Positions 1 through 5,229 of a stretch of 5,886 bases of DNA are shown piece by piece. The notes beneath the pieces were generated by a model. It did no database searches, was not told where the DNA came from, and worked only from the letters and a program-made list of their open reading frames with translations. The stretch covers positions 1 through 5,886 of the forward strand of contig CAMHNT010000138.1 in NCBI GenBank assembly GCA_946186535.1, given 5' to 3'. A program made the position numbers and the translations under genes. Positions within the stretch are counted from its first letter, which is position 1. Each line of letters opens with the position of its first letter. The DNA is from an uncultured Clostridia bacterium. GTDB lineage: Bacteria > Bacillota > Clostridia > Oscillospirales > Acutalibacteraceae.

Positions 1-93
1 TGGATAATATTAGTAAATTTTTTGTTAATGGATTATTACGGAATAAAGGAGGTTCAGTTTAAAAGATTGCAAAGGTTTGGGGCAGTGATATAA
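1..93 (+). CDS. Possible C-terminal tail of an upstream gene (partial, weak)
   Basis: Frame 1 is open from the left edge to a TAA at 91-93, giving 30 codons. It begins with a hydrophobic run (WIILVNFLL) and ends with a basic tail (KRLQRFGAVI). A terminator-like hairpin starts 46 bases after the stop, which fits the end of a + strand gene. Thirty open codons can occur by chance, and frame 3 is also open, to a TAA at 60-62. An AGGAGG-like stretch at 45-52 and a promoter-like element at 67-94 lie inside the frame, which argues against coding. No family is recognised. The reading is tentative; the stretch may equally be plain intergenic DNA. Confidence 0.2.
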   Translation, partial: WIILVNFLLMDYYGIKEVQFKRLQRFGAVI

Positions 94-94
94 T
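67..94 (+). promoter_or_regulatory. Sigma-A promoter with extended -10
   Basis: The -35 box is TTGCAA (67-72), the spacer is 16 bases, and the -10 box is a perfect TATAAT (89-94) preceded by TGA, so it has the extended TGn motif. Transcription should start near 101. The next good gene is the ECF sigma factor at 285, which would leave a leader of about 185 bases. A terminator-like hairpin at 140-168 lies in between. The match is strong; which transcript it serves is inferred. Confidence 0.6.
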
Positions 95-139
95 ATGATC
101 AGGAAAAGAAAACATTATGAGTATATTTTCCATGGAATG

Positions 140-168
140 ATCGTCCCGGTTTTCGGGGCGGTATTTTT
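140..168 (+). terminator. Intrinsic-terminator-like hairpin
   Basis: Bases 140-148 pair with 154-162 (9 bp including two G-U pairs, GC-rich near the loop) around a 5-base loop, and ATTTTT follows at 163-168. It could end a gene entering from the left, end a short RNA of about 65 bases from the promoter at 67-94, or attenuate the leader of the ECF operon. The sequence alone does not separate these. Confidence 0.55.
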
Positions 169-284
169 GAATGAAAAAATTTTTTTCAAAAAATGTAATA
201 TTTCCCCTTTCTCGGTTGTTTAATTAATGAAAGGTCTTTCAATCAGAAAACAGCACACAAATATAGCCCGAAAGGAGGAAATGT
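169..284 (+). promoter_or_regulatory. AT-rich leader ahead of the ECF sigma gene, with an inverted repeat
   Basis: Between the hairpin and the sigma start lie an A6T7 palindromic stretch (172-188) and a perfect inverted repeat, TGAAAG-GT-CTTTCA (228-241). I find no second sigma-A promoter with acceptable spacing: TTGAAT at 167-172 is 23 bases from TAATAT at 196-201. The inverted repeat could be an operator or part of an autoregulated ECF promoter, but this is unproven. The sigma gene's ribosome binding site AAAGGAGG (271-278) ends 6 bases before its ATG and selects 285 over the out-of-frame ATG at 281. Confidence 0.35.
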
Positions 285-764
285 ATGGACTCGGCGGAAT
301 ATCTGAGAATTTCGGAAAAATATATCGACACCGTTTACAGATCGGCTTTAAGCTGCTGCAAGAACAAAGCCGACGCTGAGGACGCCGTTCAGAACGCTTT
401 TCTGAAGCTGCTGAAATGCGATACGGAATTCAACGATGATGAGCACGTAAAAAGATGGCTTATCAGAGTTGCGGTGAATGAATGTAAAAATGTCTGGAAG
501 TCGTTCAGGTATAGGAACATCGTATCGTTTGACGAGCTTGAAAAGGAACCGGAATACAGTGATGAAGGAAAAAGCGAAATATTTTCCGAGATCATGAAGC
601 TTCCTAAAAAGTATAGTGTGGTTATTCACCTGTATTATTACGAAGGATACAGCGTCAGGGAGATTTCTCGGATTCTTGATATTTCCGAGTCGAACGTACA
701 GATCCGGCTGATGAGGGGGAGAAACAAGCTTAAGGAAACATTAAGTGAGGAGGCATGGTTATGA
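285..764 (+). CDS. ECF-type RNA polymerase sigma factor
   Basis: This 159-residue protein has the two-domain layout of an extracytoplasmic-function sigma-70 factor, which directs RNA polymerase to a small regulon, often on an envelope or stress cue. Region 2 spans about residues 5-76: a DAEDAVQNAFLKLL core-binding helix (30-43) is followed by the -10-recognition segment around HVKRWLIRVAVNECKN (54-69). An acidic linker (about 82-98) leads to region 4 (about 99-153), with the helix-turn-helix YSVREISRILDISESNVQI (122-140) and a basic RLMRGRNKLK end that reads the -35 element. Length is normal for the family and no extra C-terminal domain is present. The start is fixed by AAAGGAGG six bases upstream. 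The last four bases overlap the next gene, so the two are probably translationally coupled. The ECF subgroup and regulon cannot be told from this sequence. Confidence 0.93.
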   Translation: MDSAEYLRISEKYIDTVYRSALSCCKNKADAEDAVQNAFLKLLKCDTEFNDDEHVKRWLIRVAVNECKNVWKSFRYRNIVSFDELEKEPEYSDEGKSEIFSEIMKLPKKYSVVIHLYYYEGYSVREISRILDISESNVQIRLMRGRNKLKETLSEEAWL

Positions 765-1339
765 ATACAGACGAGAGAATCGGAGAGGTGTATGCAAGTG
801 TATTCGATGATGTGCATGCGTCCGACGAACTGAAGAGAAAGGTGAGAAATATGACTGAAACAACTAAGAAGAAAAATATCCGCACTGCCGTAAAGGTGGC
901 TTATGCAGCGGCTGCCGCAGCTGTAGTTCTTGTAGCAGGAAACATTATCGCTTATGCATCGACCGGTGAAACACTTCTCAAGGTCTTTGTAAACGGAGTT
1001 GAGCAGGACGTTGTGGCGACGCAGGACGAGGACGGAAGCTACTATTTTACCTACAGCGACAGCGAGGATAATGATTACCGTGTTCTTCTTGAAGGCGATA
1101 TTGAAGAAAATCCCACGGTTGTCGATCTTATTGTAAAAGATCCCGAGGTCGTTGAGGAAGGAAACAGAAAGTTTCTTGTTGTCGATGACGATCTGAAGAT
1201 TGATATTACGGACAACTTCAAGGAGGACGGCACTGCAGAGGGAAGCTACGAGCAGAACGGAATGACGTTTAAGTATGTAGTTGATAAGGATGGAAGCGTA
1301 TATTTATCATGTGATGATTTTGATGACTTGGCTGATTAA
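761..1339 (+). CDS. Single-pass membrane protein, probable partner/anti-sigma of the ECF factor
   Basis: I choose the ATG at 761 (ATGA overlap with the sigma stop) because GAGGAGG at 747-753 sits 7 bases before it. The in-frame ATG at 755 leaves only one base after that site. The 192-residue product has a charged N-terminal cytoplasmic part (1-42; ERIGEVYASVFDDVHASDELKRK region), one alanine/valine-rich membrane helix (about 43-66), and a very acidic outer domain (67-192) predicted mostly as beta strands, with FVNGVEQDV and repeated D/E patches. There is no HxxxCxxC zinc anti-sigma motif and only one cysteine (184). Genes placed directly after ECF sigma genes with this topology commonly encode regulators that hold the sigma at the membrane; the N-terminus resembles clostridial DUF4179-type proteins from memory. 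The anti-sigma role is inferred; membrane topology is well supported. Confidence 0.7.
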   Translation: MNTDERIGEVYASVFDDVHASDELKRKVRNMTETTKKKNIRTAVKVAYAAAAAAVVLVAGNIIAYASTGETLLKVFVNGVEQDVVATQDEDGSYYFTYSDSEDNDYRVLLEGDIEENPTVVDLIVKDPEVVEEGNRKFLVVDDDLKIDITDNFKEDGTAEGSYEQNGMTFKYVVDKDGSVYLSCDDFDDLAD

Positions 1340-1362
1340 TTGAATCCGTAAGAGAATGTTAC

Positions 1363-1401
1363 AGAGGGCAGACTCGGACAAAGGGTTTGCTCTCTTTTTT
1401 T
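1363..1401 (+). terminator. Terminator of the ECF sigma operon
   Basis: Bases 1363-1375 pair with 1383-1395, a 13-bp stem with several G-U pairs around a 7-base loop, followed at once by a run of Ts (1395-1401). It begins 23 bases after the membrane protein's stop, so it closes the two-gene unit. Confidence 0.85.
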
Positions 1402-1514
1402 CGTTATTCATCCGATTTTTTCCTTGAAATCCCCTCGGCTTGAACAAAAATCCGTGCATTTTTACGTTTTCGGATACGCCCTAAAAAATATTCAAAAATA
1501 TTGCATTAAATATA
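1402..1514. other. Intergenic AT-rich stretch upstream of the glyA promoter
   Basis: No gene or riboswitch-like architecture is visible. A weak hairpin is possible (AAAAAT at 1446-1451 with ATTTTT at 1458-1463). The part from about 1482 to 1510 holds A-tracts and a direct repeat (AAAAATATT twice) directly upstream of the -35 box, a position typical of an UP element that boosts promoter strength. Confidence 0.35.
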
Positions 1515-1543
1515 TTGCCAACCGCAGTTTATTATTGTATAAT
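1515..1543 (+). promoter_or_regulatory. Sigma-A promoter of glyA
   Basis: TTGCCA (1515-1520), a 17-base spacer and a perfect TATAAT (1538-1543) predict transcription from about 1550. The leader of about 58 bases is too short for a glycine, THF or SAM riboswitch. AAGGAG at 1592-1597 lies 10 bases before the glyA ATG. Confidence 0.8.
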
Positions 1544-1607
1544 TGAATGGTAAAATTGTGTATCTGTGAAATTATACGGACGGATATAAAAAAGGAGAAC
1601 GAATAAA

Positions 1608-2861
1608 ATGTACAGTGAATATTTGGATACAATAAGCTTCGTTTCAAAGTTCGACAGCGACGTTGCCGACGCTATGGATCAGGAGCTTAAAAGACAGAGA
1701 AGAAACCTTGAGCTTATCGCTTCCGAGAACCTTGTTTCACCTGCCGTTATGGCGGCTATGGGCAGCGTTCTAACAAACAAGTATGCCGAGGGTTATCCGG
1801 GAAAGAGATACTACGGCGGCTGTCAGTGCGTTGATATCGTTGAGGATATTGCAAGAAAGAGAGCGTGCGAGCTTTTCGGCGCAGAGCATGCCAACGTTCA
1901 GCCTCATTCCGGTGCACAGGCTAATATGGCTGTTTACTTCGCAATGCTCAACACGGGTGACACGGTTATGGGAATGAATCTCGCCGAGGGCGGTCATCTT
2001 TCCCACGGTTCGCCGGTCAATATGTCGGGTAAATACTACAACTTCGTTTCCTACGGCGTTGACCCGGTTACTCACAGAATCGACTATGATAAGGTTAAGC
2101 AGCAGGCTATCGAGGTAAAGCCGAAGCTCATCGTTGCAGGCGCAAGCGCATATCCGAGAGTTATCGATTTCGCAAAGTTCAGAGAGATCGCCGACGCATG
2201 CGGAGCTTTGCTCATGGTTGATATGGCTCATATCGCAGGTCTTGTTGCGGCAGGCGCTCACCCTAATCCTGTTCCGTACGCAGATTTTGTTACGACGACT
2301 ACTCACAAGACTCTCAGAGGTCCGAGAGGCGGTCTTATTCTCTGTAAAGAGGAGTACGCAAAGGCAATCGACAAGGCTGTATTCCCGGGTTCACAGGGTG
2401 GTCCGCTCATGCACGTTATCGCTGCAAAGGCAGTTTGTCTCGGTGAAGCATTGAAACCGGAGTTCAAGACATACGGCGAACAGATCGTAAAGAACGCAAA
2501 GGCTCTCGCAGACGGTCTCACAAAAAGAGGTCACAAGCTCGTATCGGGCGGCACGGATAACCATGTAATGCTTCTCGACCTTTCCGGCACTGAGCTTACG
2601 GGTAAAGAACTTGAGCACAACCTTGACGAGGTTTACATCACGGCGAACAAGAACACGATCCCGAACGAGCAGAGAAGCCCGTTCGTAACAAGCGGCGTGC
2701 GTCTCGGTACTGCCGCAGTTACTTCGAGAGGTCTTAACGAGGAGGATATGGACAAGGTTGCAGAGTTCATTCACCTTGTTATTGAGGATTTCGAGGGCAA
2801 CAAGGAAAAGGTTCAGGCTGGCGTTGAGGAGCTTCTTAAGAAGTATCCGCTTTATGAGTAA
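1608..2861 (+). CDS. glyA: Serine hydroxymethyltransferase
   Basis: GlyA is a cytoplasmic PLP enzyme that interconverts serine + tetrahydrofolate and glycine + 5,10-methylene-THF, the main source of one-carbon units for purine, thymidylate and methionine synthesis. The 417-residue length matches bacterial family members. Visible landmarks are the N-terminal ELIASEN motif (35-41), the KYAEGYPGKRYYGG substrate loop (58-71), HSGAQAN (100-106), EGGHLSHGSP (127-136), the PLP-pyridine-binding D205 in VDMAHIAG, the Schiff-base lysine K234 in TTTTHKTLRGPRGG, and the carboxylate-binding R365 in SGVRLGTAAVTSRG. All expected catalytic residues are present. It stands alone with its own promoter and a following hairpin, so it appears to be monocistronic. 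The N-terminus is about ten residues longer than the E. coli form, within normal variation. Confidence 0.98.
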   Translation: MYSEYLDTISFVSKFDSDVADAMDQELKRQRRNLELIASENLVSPAVMAAMGSVLTNKYAEGYPGKRYYGGCQCVDIVEDIARKRACELFGAEHANVQPHSGAQANMAVYFAMLNTGDTVMGMNLAEGGHLSHGSPVNMSGKYYNFVSYGVDPVTHRIDYDKVKQQAIEVKPKLIVAGASAYPRVIDFAKFREIADACGALLMVDMAHIAGLVAAGAHPNPVPYADFVTTTTHKTLRGPRGGLILCKEEYAKAIDKAVFPGSQGGPLMHVIAAKAVCLGEALKPEFKTYGEQIVKNAKALADGLTKRGHKLVSGGTDNHVMLLDLSGTELTGKELEHNLDEVYITANKNTIPNEQRSPFVTSGVRLGTAAVTSRGLNEEDMDKVAEFIHLVIEDFEGNKEKVQAGVEELLKKYPLYE

Positions 2862-2879
2862 TTTCATATAATAAAAATT

Positions 2880-2908
2880 TTCGGGGAGGGGCATTGCCTC
2901 TCCTTGAA
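2880..2908 (+). terminator. Hairpin after glyA, probable terminator
   Basis: Bases 2880-2892 pair with 2896-2908 (GC-rich core, a few G-U pairs, 3-base ATT loop), starting 18 bases after the glyA stop. The downstream T tract is poor (TTGTATATG). On the other strand the stem is followed by AAAATTTTTATTAT, so it may work in both directions. Confidence 0.55.
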
Positions 2909-2932
2909 TTGTATATGAGGGGTAAAGATAAT
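2904..2932 (+). promoter_or_regulatory. Possible sigma-A promoter upstream of rarA
   Basis: TTGAAT (2904-2909), a 17-base spacer and GATAAT (2927-2932, five of six consensus bases) would start RNA near 2939, leaving a leader of about 288 bases before rarA. The -35 box overlaps the glyA hairpin. No better-spaced promoter was found closer to rarA, where only isolated -10-like words occur (TATAGT 3153-3158, TATAAA 3172-3177). Confidence 0.35.
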
Positions 2933-2977
2933 ATACAGTTAAGTAACCACTGATTAAATCATTGTCCGCAACTTAAG

Positions 2978-3002
2978 AAAAATTCCGCACTGCGGAATTT
3001 TT
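2978..3002. terminator. Perfect 11-bp palindromic hairpin, bidirectional terminator-like
   Basis: AAAAATTCCGC (2978-2988) and its exact complement (2992-3002) flank a 3-base loop. The arms supply a U tract in either direction, so it can act as an intrinsic terminator on both strands. It lies at the left end of the hairpin-rich block that precedes rarA. Confidence 0.6.
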
Positions 3003-3150
3003 ATGAGCAATATATCGTTAAGGGCTTTGCCCTTAAAAGCCCACTGCACAGCACTAGGCACTGCGTGCCGTCGCCGGCGCTGCCTCTGGACTCCGCCAGC
3101 CTTTTGAAAAAGGCTGGGCGAAAACTTTAACCGGTTTCGCATTGCCGAAA
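2978..3150. repeat. Hairpin-dense intergenic block, candidate dispersed repeat
   Basis: This non-coding block holds a chain of stem-loops: 2978-3002 (11 bp); 3018-3036 (8 bp, TTT loop); an alternative pairing of 3022-3028 with 3036-3042; 3057-3069 (5 bp); the CGCCGGCG palindrome (3072-3079); 3096-3117 (about 10 bp, AGCCTTT arm); and 3135-3150 (5 bp). Its middle is clearly richer in GC than the flanks. Such strings of small palindromes, with wording like CTCTGGACTCCGCC and AGCCTTTTGAAAAAGGCT, resemble intergenic repeats I know from Ruminococcus-type genomes; that family link is from memory and unverified. A 62-codon - strand frame across it (2954-3142) has no ribosome binding site and reads as translated repeat. 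Repeat status cannot be shown from one copy. Confidence 0.45.
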
Positions 3151-3226
3151 GATATAGTAATTAATATTCATTATAAAAAAAGTTCAGAATTTCAGTTGCT
3201 GACATTTTATGAAAAGGAGGAGAACT

Positions 3227-4498
3227 ATGTCTCCCTTGGCGGATAGAATACGTCCGGCGTCGATTGATGAGGTTGTCGGACAGAAACATCTTCTGGGTGA
3301 GGGGAAGCCGCTCAGAAGAATTATTGAATCGGGGGAGATACCGAACATGGTTTTTTACGGCCCGTCCGGTATCGGAAAAACCACGCTTGCGTCTATCATT
3401 GCAGGCAGAACCAACAAACAGCTCAGAAAACTCAACGCAACCACCGCTTCAACCTCGGATATCAAGGATATCGTCTCACAGCTCGATACCTTTTCGGGCA
3501 TGAATGGTATCCTGCTGTATCTTGACGAGATACAGTATTTCAACAAAAAGCAGCAGCAGACTCTTCTTGAGTTCATCGAAAACGGGAGCATTACGCTTAT
3601 TGCGTCCACTACGGAAAATCCGTATTTTTATGTGTATAACGCTATCCTCAGCCGAAGCACCGTTTTTGAATTCAAGCCCGTCGAGAGTGACGAGGTTGAG
3701 AAAGCTGTCAGGCGTGGGTTTAATATTGTCGCGAAGGACAGGGGAGTTGAGTTTGAAATTGAGAACGGAGTAACAGAATATATTGCGACGGCATGCGGTG
3801 GTGATGTGAGAAAGGCTATGAATGCCGTGGAGCTTACGAGTCTTACGTCCGTGAAGCAGGACGGAAAGGAGCTTATTACTCTTGAAGCGGCTACGGAACT
3901 CACTCAGAAAAGTGCGCTGAGATATGACCGTGACGGGGACTCGCATTATGATATTGTGTCTGGCTATCAGAAGTCTATGAGAGGGTCCGACCCGAATGCG
4001 GCTTTGTACTACCTTGCGAGGCTACTTGAGGCAGGAGATTTGCCGTCGGCATGCCGCAGGCTTATGGTATGTGCGTGCGAGGACGTCGGGCTTGCGTATC
4101 CTCAGATTATACCTATCGTCAAATCGTGCGTTGATATTGCGAATGCCGTGGGACTTCCCGAGGCGAGGATTCCGCTTGCCGATGCGGTCGTTATGGTTGC
4201 AACGGCGCCGAAATCGAATTCTGCATATCTCGGAATTGCGGCGGCAGCTCAGGATATCCAAAACGGTAAGATAGGAAATATTCCCCGTCATCTCCAGAAC
4301 AAACACTACGACGGCGAGGACAATCCCAACAAGGGGCAGTTCTACAAGTATCCCCACGACTATCCGAACGCATGGGTGGAGCAGCAGTATCTTCCGGATA
4401 TTCTGAAAGACGCCGTCTACTATGAATACGGCAATAACAAAAACGAACAGGCATTCAAAGCATACTGGGATTCGGTCAAGGGGAATTTAAAAAAATAA
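3227..4498 (+). CDS. rarA: Replication-associated recombination protein A (AAA+ ATPase)
   Basis: RarA (MgsA; related to eukaryotic WRNIP1) is a tetrameric AAA+ ATPase, similar to clamp-loader subunits, that acts at stalled or damaged replication forks with SSB. I choose ATG 3227 because AAAAGGAGG (3212-3220) lies 6 bases upstream; the in-frame ATG at 3209 lies before that site. The 423-residue product starts PLADRIRPASIDEVVGQ as family members do. Motifs: Walker A GPSGIGKT (45-52), Walker B LLYLDEIQ (96-103), sensor 1 STTENPYF (127-134), arginine finger R143 in AILSRS, and sensor 2 R195 in GGDVRKAMNAVE. The C-terminal tetramerisation part has KSMRGSDPNAALYYLARLLEAG (from 249) in two adjacent conserved blocks, EDVGLAYP, and KYPHDYPNAWVEQQYLP (374-390). 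Full length and intact. It stands alone behind the hairpin-rich block. Confidence 0.96.
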   Translation: MSPLADRIRPASIDEVVGQKHLLGEGKPLRRIIESGEIPNMVFYGPSGIGKTTLASIIAGRTNKQLRKLNATTASTSDIKDIVSQLDTFSGMNGILLYLDEIQYFNKKQQQTLLEFIENGSITLIASTTENPYFYVYNAILSRSTVFEFKPVESDEVEKAVRRGFNIVAKDRGVEFEIENGVTEYIATACGGDVRKAMNAVELTSLTSVKQDGKELITLEAATELTQKSALRYDRDGDSHYDIVSGYQKSMRGSDPNAALYYLARLLEAGDLPSACRRLMVCACEDVGLAYPQIIPIVKSCVDIANAVGLPEARIPLADAVVMVATAPKSNSAYLGIAAAAQDIQNGKIGNIPRHLQNKHYDGEDNPNKGQFYKYPHDYPNAWVEQQYLPDILKDAVYYEYGNNKNEQAFKAYWDSVKGNLKK

Positions 4499-4529
4499 CA
4501 GAATGCGGTTTTTCTGTAAGAATTTTTTT
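4498..4529 (+). terminator. Weak terminator-like hairpin after rarA
   Basis: ACAGAA (4498-4503) pairs with TTCTGT (4512-4517) over an 8-base loop, starting on the last base of the rarA stop codon. A run of seven Ts (4523-4529) follows after 5 bases. The stem is short and AT-rich and the T run is displaced, so termination may be partial. Confidence 0.35.
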
Positions 4530-4547
4530 CAAATTGCCGAAAAAGGG

Positions 4548-4576
4548 TTGAAACGTACCTAAGAAAATTGTATAAT
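4548..4576 (+). promoter_or_regulatory. Sigma-A promoter of mscL
   Basis: TTGAAA (4548-4553), a 17-base spacer and a perfect TATAAT (4571-4576) predict transcription from about 4583. The leader is only about 30 bases. The ribosome binding site is the purine run GAGAGAGGG (4598-4606), 7 bases before the ATG and weaker than those of neighbouring genes. Confidence 0.85.
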
Positions 4577-4613
4577 GTAATAGTAAAATTCATTTCAGAG
4601 AGAGGGTTTTTAA

Positions 4614-5072
4614 ATGTCAGCAAAAGGTTTTGTCGGTGAGTTTAAGGAGTTTGTATCACGCGGTAATGTAATGGATCTTGCGGTCGGTGTTATCATTGGC
4701 GGAGCTTTCCAGGGTATCGTTTCTTCGCTTTGTGACGATGTTATTACTCCGTTTATTCAGCTCATTATCGGTAAGGCTACAGGTAAAACATCGATTGAAG
4801 ATATGACGGCTGTACTTAATGTCGGAGGAATCAACTTCGGCAACTTCATTTCCGCTATCATTAATTTCTTCATTATGGCTATCATCATTTTCTGTATTGT
4901 TAAAGCTGTGAACAAGCTTACGGAGATCGGAAAGAAGCCTGTTGAGGAAGAGGTAACGACGAAAGAGTGTCCGTTCTGCTTCAGCGAGATTTCAATCAAG
5001 GCTACAAAATGTCCGCACTGTACGGCTCAGCTTGAGGTTGAAGAGGATAAGAAGATTAAAATTGAGAAGTAA
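4614..5072 (+). CDS. mscL: Large-conductance mechanosensitive channel with C-terminal zinc ribbon
   Basis: MscL is a homopentameric inner-membrane channel that opens under membrane tension to release solutes during hypo-osmotic shock. The 152-residue product begins with the amphipathic helix KGFVGEFKEFVSRGNVMDLAV (within 4-24), typical of the family, then TM1 (about 19-45, with GVIIGGAFQGIVSSL lining the pore and DDVITP at its end). A short outer loop (about 50-74, GINFGNF) and TM2 (about 75-98) follow. In place of the usual E. coli-type C-terminal helix bundle it has a charged linker and a four-cysteine zinc ribbon: CPFC (119-122) and CPHC (133-136), then an acidic/lysine tail. From memory, similar CPxC...CPHC tails occur in other Firmicute MscLs, so this is a variant and not a fusion artefact. 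It has its own promoter and a strong terminator, so it is monocistronic. Confidence 0.95.
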   Translation: MSAKGFVGEFKEFVSRGNVMDLAVGVIIGGAFQGIVSSLCDDVITPFIQLIIGKATGKTSIEDMTAVLNVGGINFGNFISAIINFFIMAIIIFCIVKAVNKLTEIGKKPVEEEVTTKECPFCFSEISIKATKCPHCTAQLEVEEDKKIKIEK

Positions 5073-5100
5073 TTTTTATCTTTAAGAAAAAATCAAAAAG

Positions 5101-5136
5101 CCGATAGCCGCCTCAGATTGCGGTTATCGGTTTTTT
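5101..5136 (+). terminator. Strong terminator of mscL
   Basis: Bases 5101-5111 pair with 5120-5130 (11 bp, one G-U) around an 8-base loop, followed by six Ts (5131-5136). It lies 28 bases after the mscL stop. The A-rich stretch upstream (AAAAAATCAAAAAG) would supply a partial U tract on the opposite strand as well. Confidence 0.92.
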
Positions 5137-5150
5137 ATATTTGATAAATA

Positions 5151-5180
5151 TTGATCGCGGCGGAAAGTTTTCCACATGAT
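5151..5180 (+). promoter_or_regulatory. Possible promoter of the kinase-like gene
   Basis: TTGATC (5151-5156), an 18-base spacer and CATGAT (5175-5180, four of six -10 bases) would start RNA near 5187. The match is modest. Because a strong terminator precedes it, the kinase-like gene needs its own promoter and this is the best placed candidate. The -10 box and start point fall inside the inverted repeat at 5167-5200. Confidence 0.35.
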
Positions 5181-5200
5181 TTCAATTCAATGTGGAAAAC
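5167..5200. repeat. Perfect 11-bp inverted repeat, possible operator or leader hairpin
   Basis: GTTTTCCACAT (5167-5177) and its exact reverse complement (5190-5200) flank 12 bases. Each arm contains TTTTCCACA, which fits the relaxed DnaA-box consensus TTWTNCACA (5168-5176 on +, 5191-5199 on -). The repeat lies just ahead of the kinase-like gene's ribosome binding site. As RNA it would form a stem followed after 8 bases by a run of nine or ten Ts (to 5218), so it could also be a leader hairpin or weak attenuator. The inverted repeat is certain; its role is open. Confidence 0.6.
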
Positions 5201-5229
5201 AGGGCTTGATTTTTTTTTGGAGGAACGAC

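Noticed and set aside
45..52. Orphan AAAGGAGG ribosome-binding-like sequence
   Set aside because: No start codon follows at 5-12 bases; the nearest TTG (67) is 14 bases on and would encode only eight residues.
95..223. A 42-codon frame from an ATG directly after the TATAAT box
   Set aside because: No ribosome binding site; the ATG lies before the predicted transcription start; and the frame runs through the terminator hairpin and A6T7 tract.
1544..1607. Possible riboswitch (glycine, THF or SAM type) before glyA
   Set aside because: With the promoter at 1515-1543 only about 58 bases of leader remain, and no conserved riboswitch core is visible.
1770..2306. 178-codon open frame on the - strand
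   Set aside because: It lies wholly inside glyA, whose product is unmistakable, and has no family-like motif; it is a shadow frame.
2954..3142. 62-codon - strand frame in the glyA-rarA gap
   Set aside because: It is made of the hairpin arms, has no ribosome binding site, and reads as translated palindromic repeat.
2978..3150. CRISPR array
   Set aside because: The stem-loops differ from each other and there is no regularly spaced direct repeat.
5027..5072. MscL-zinc ribbon as a frameshift or fusion artefact
   Set aside because: The reading frame is continuous, followed by its own stop and terminator, and this tail type is known to me in other Firmicute MscLs.
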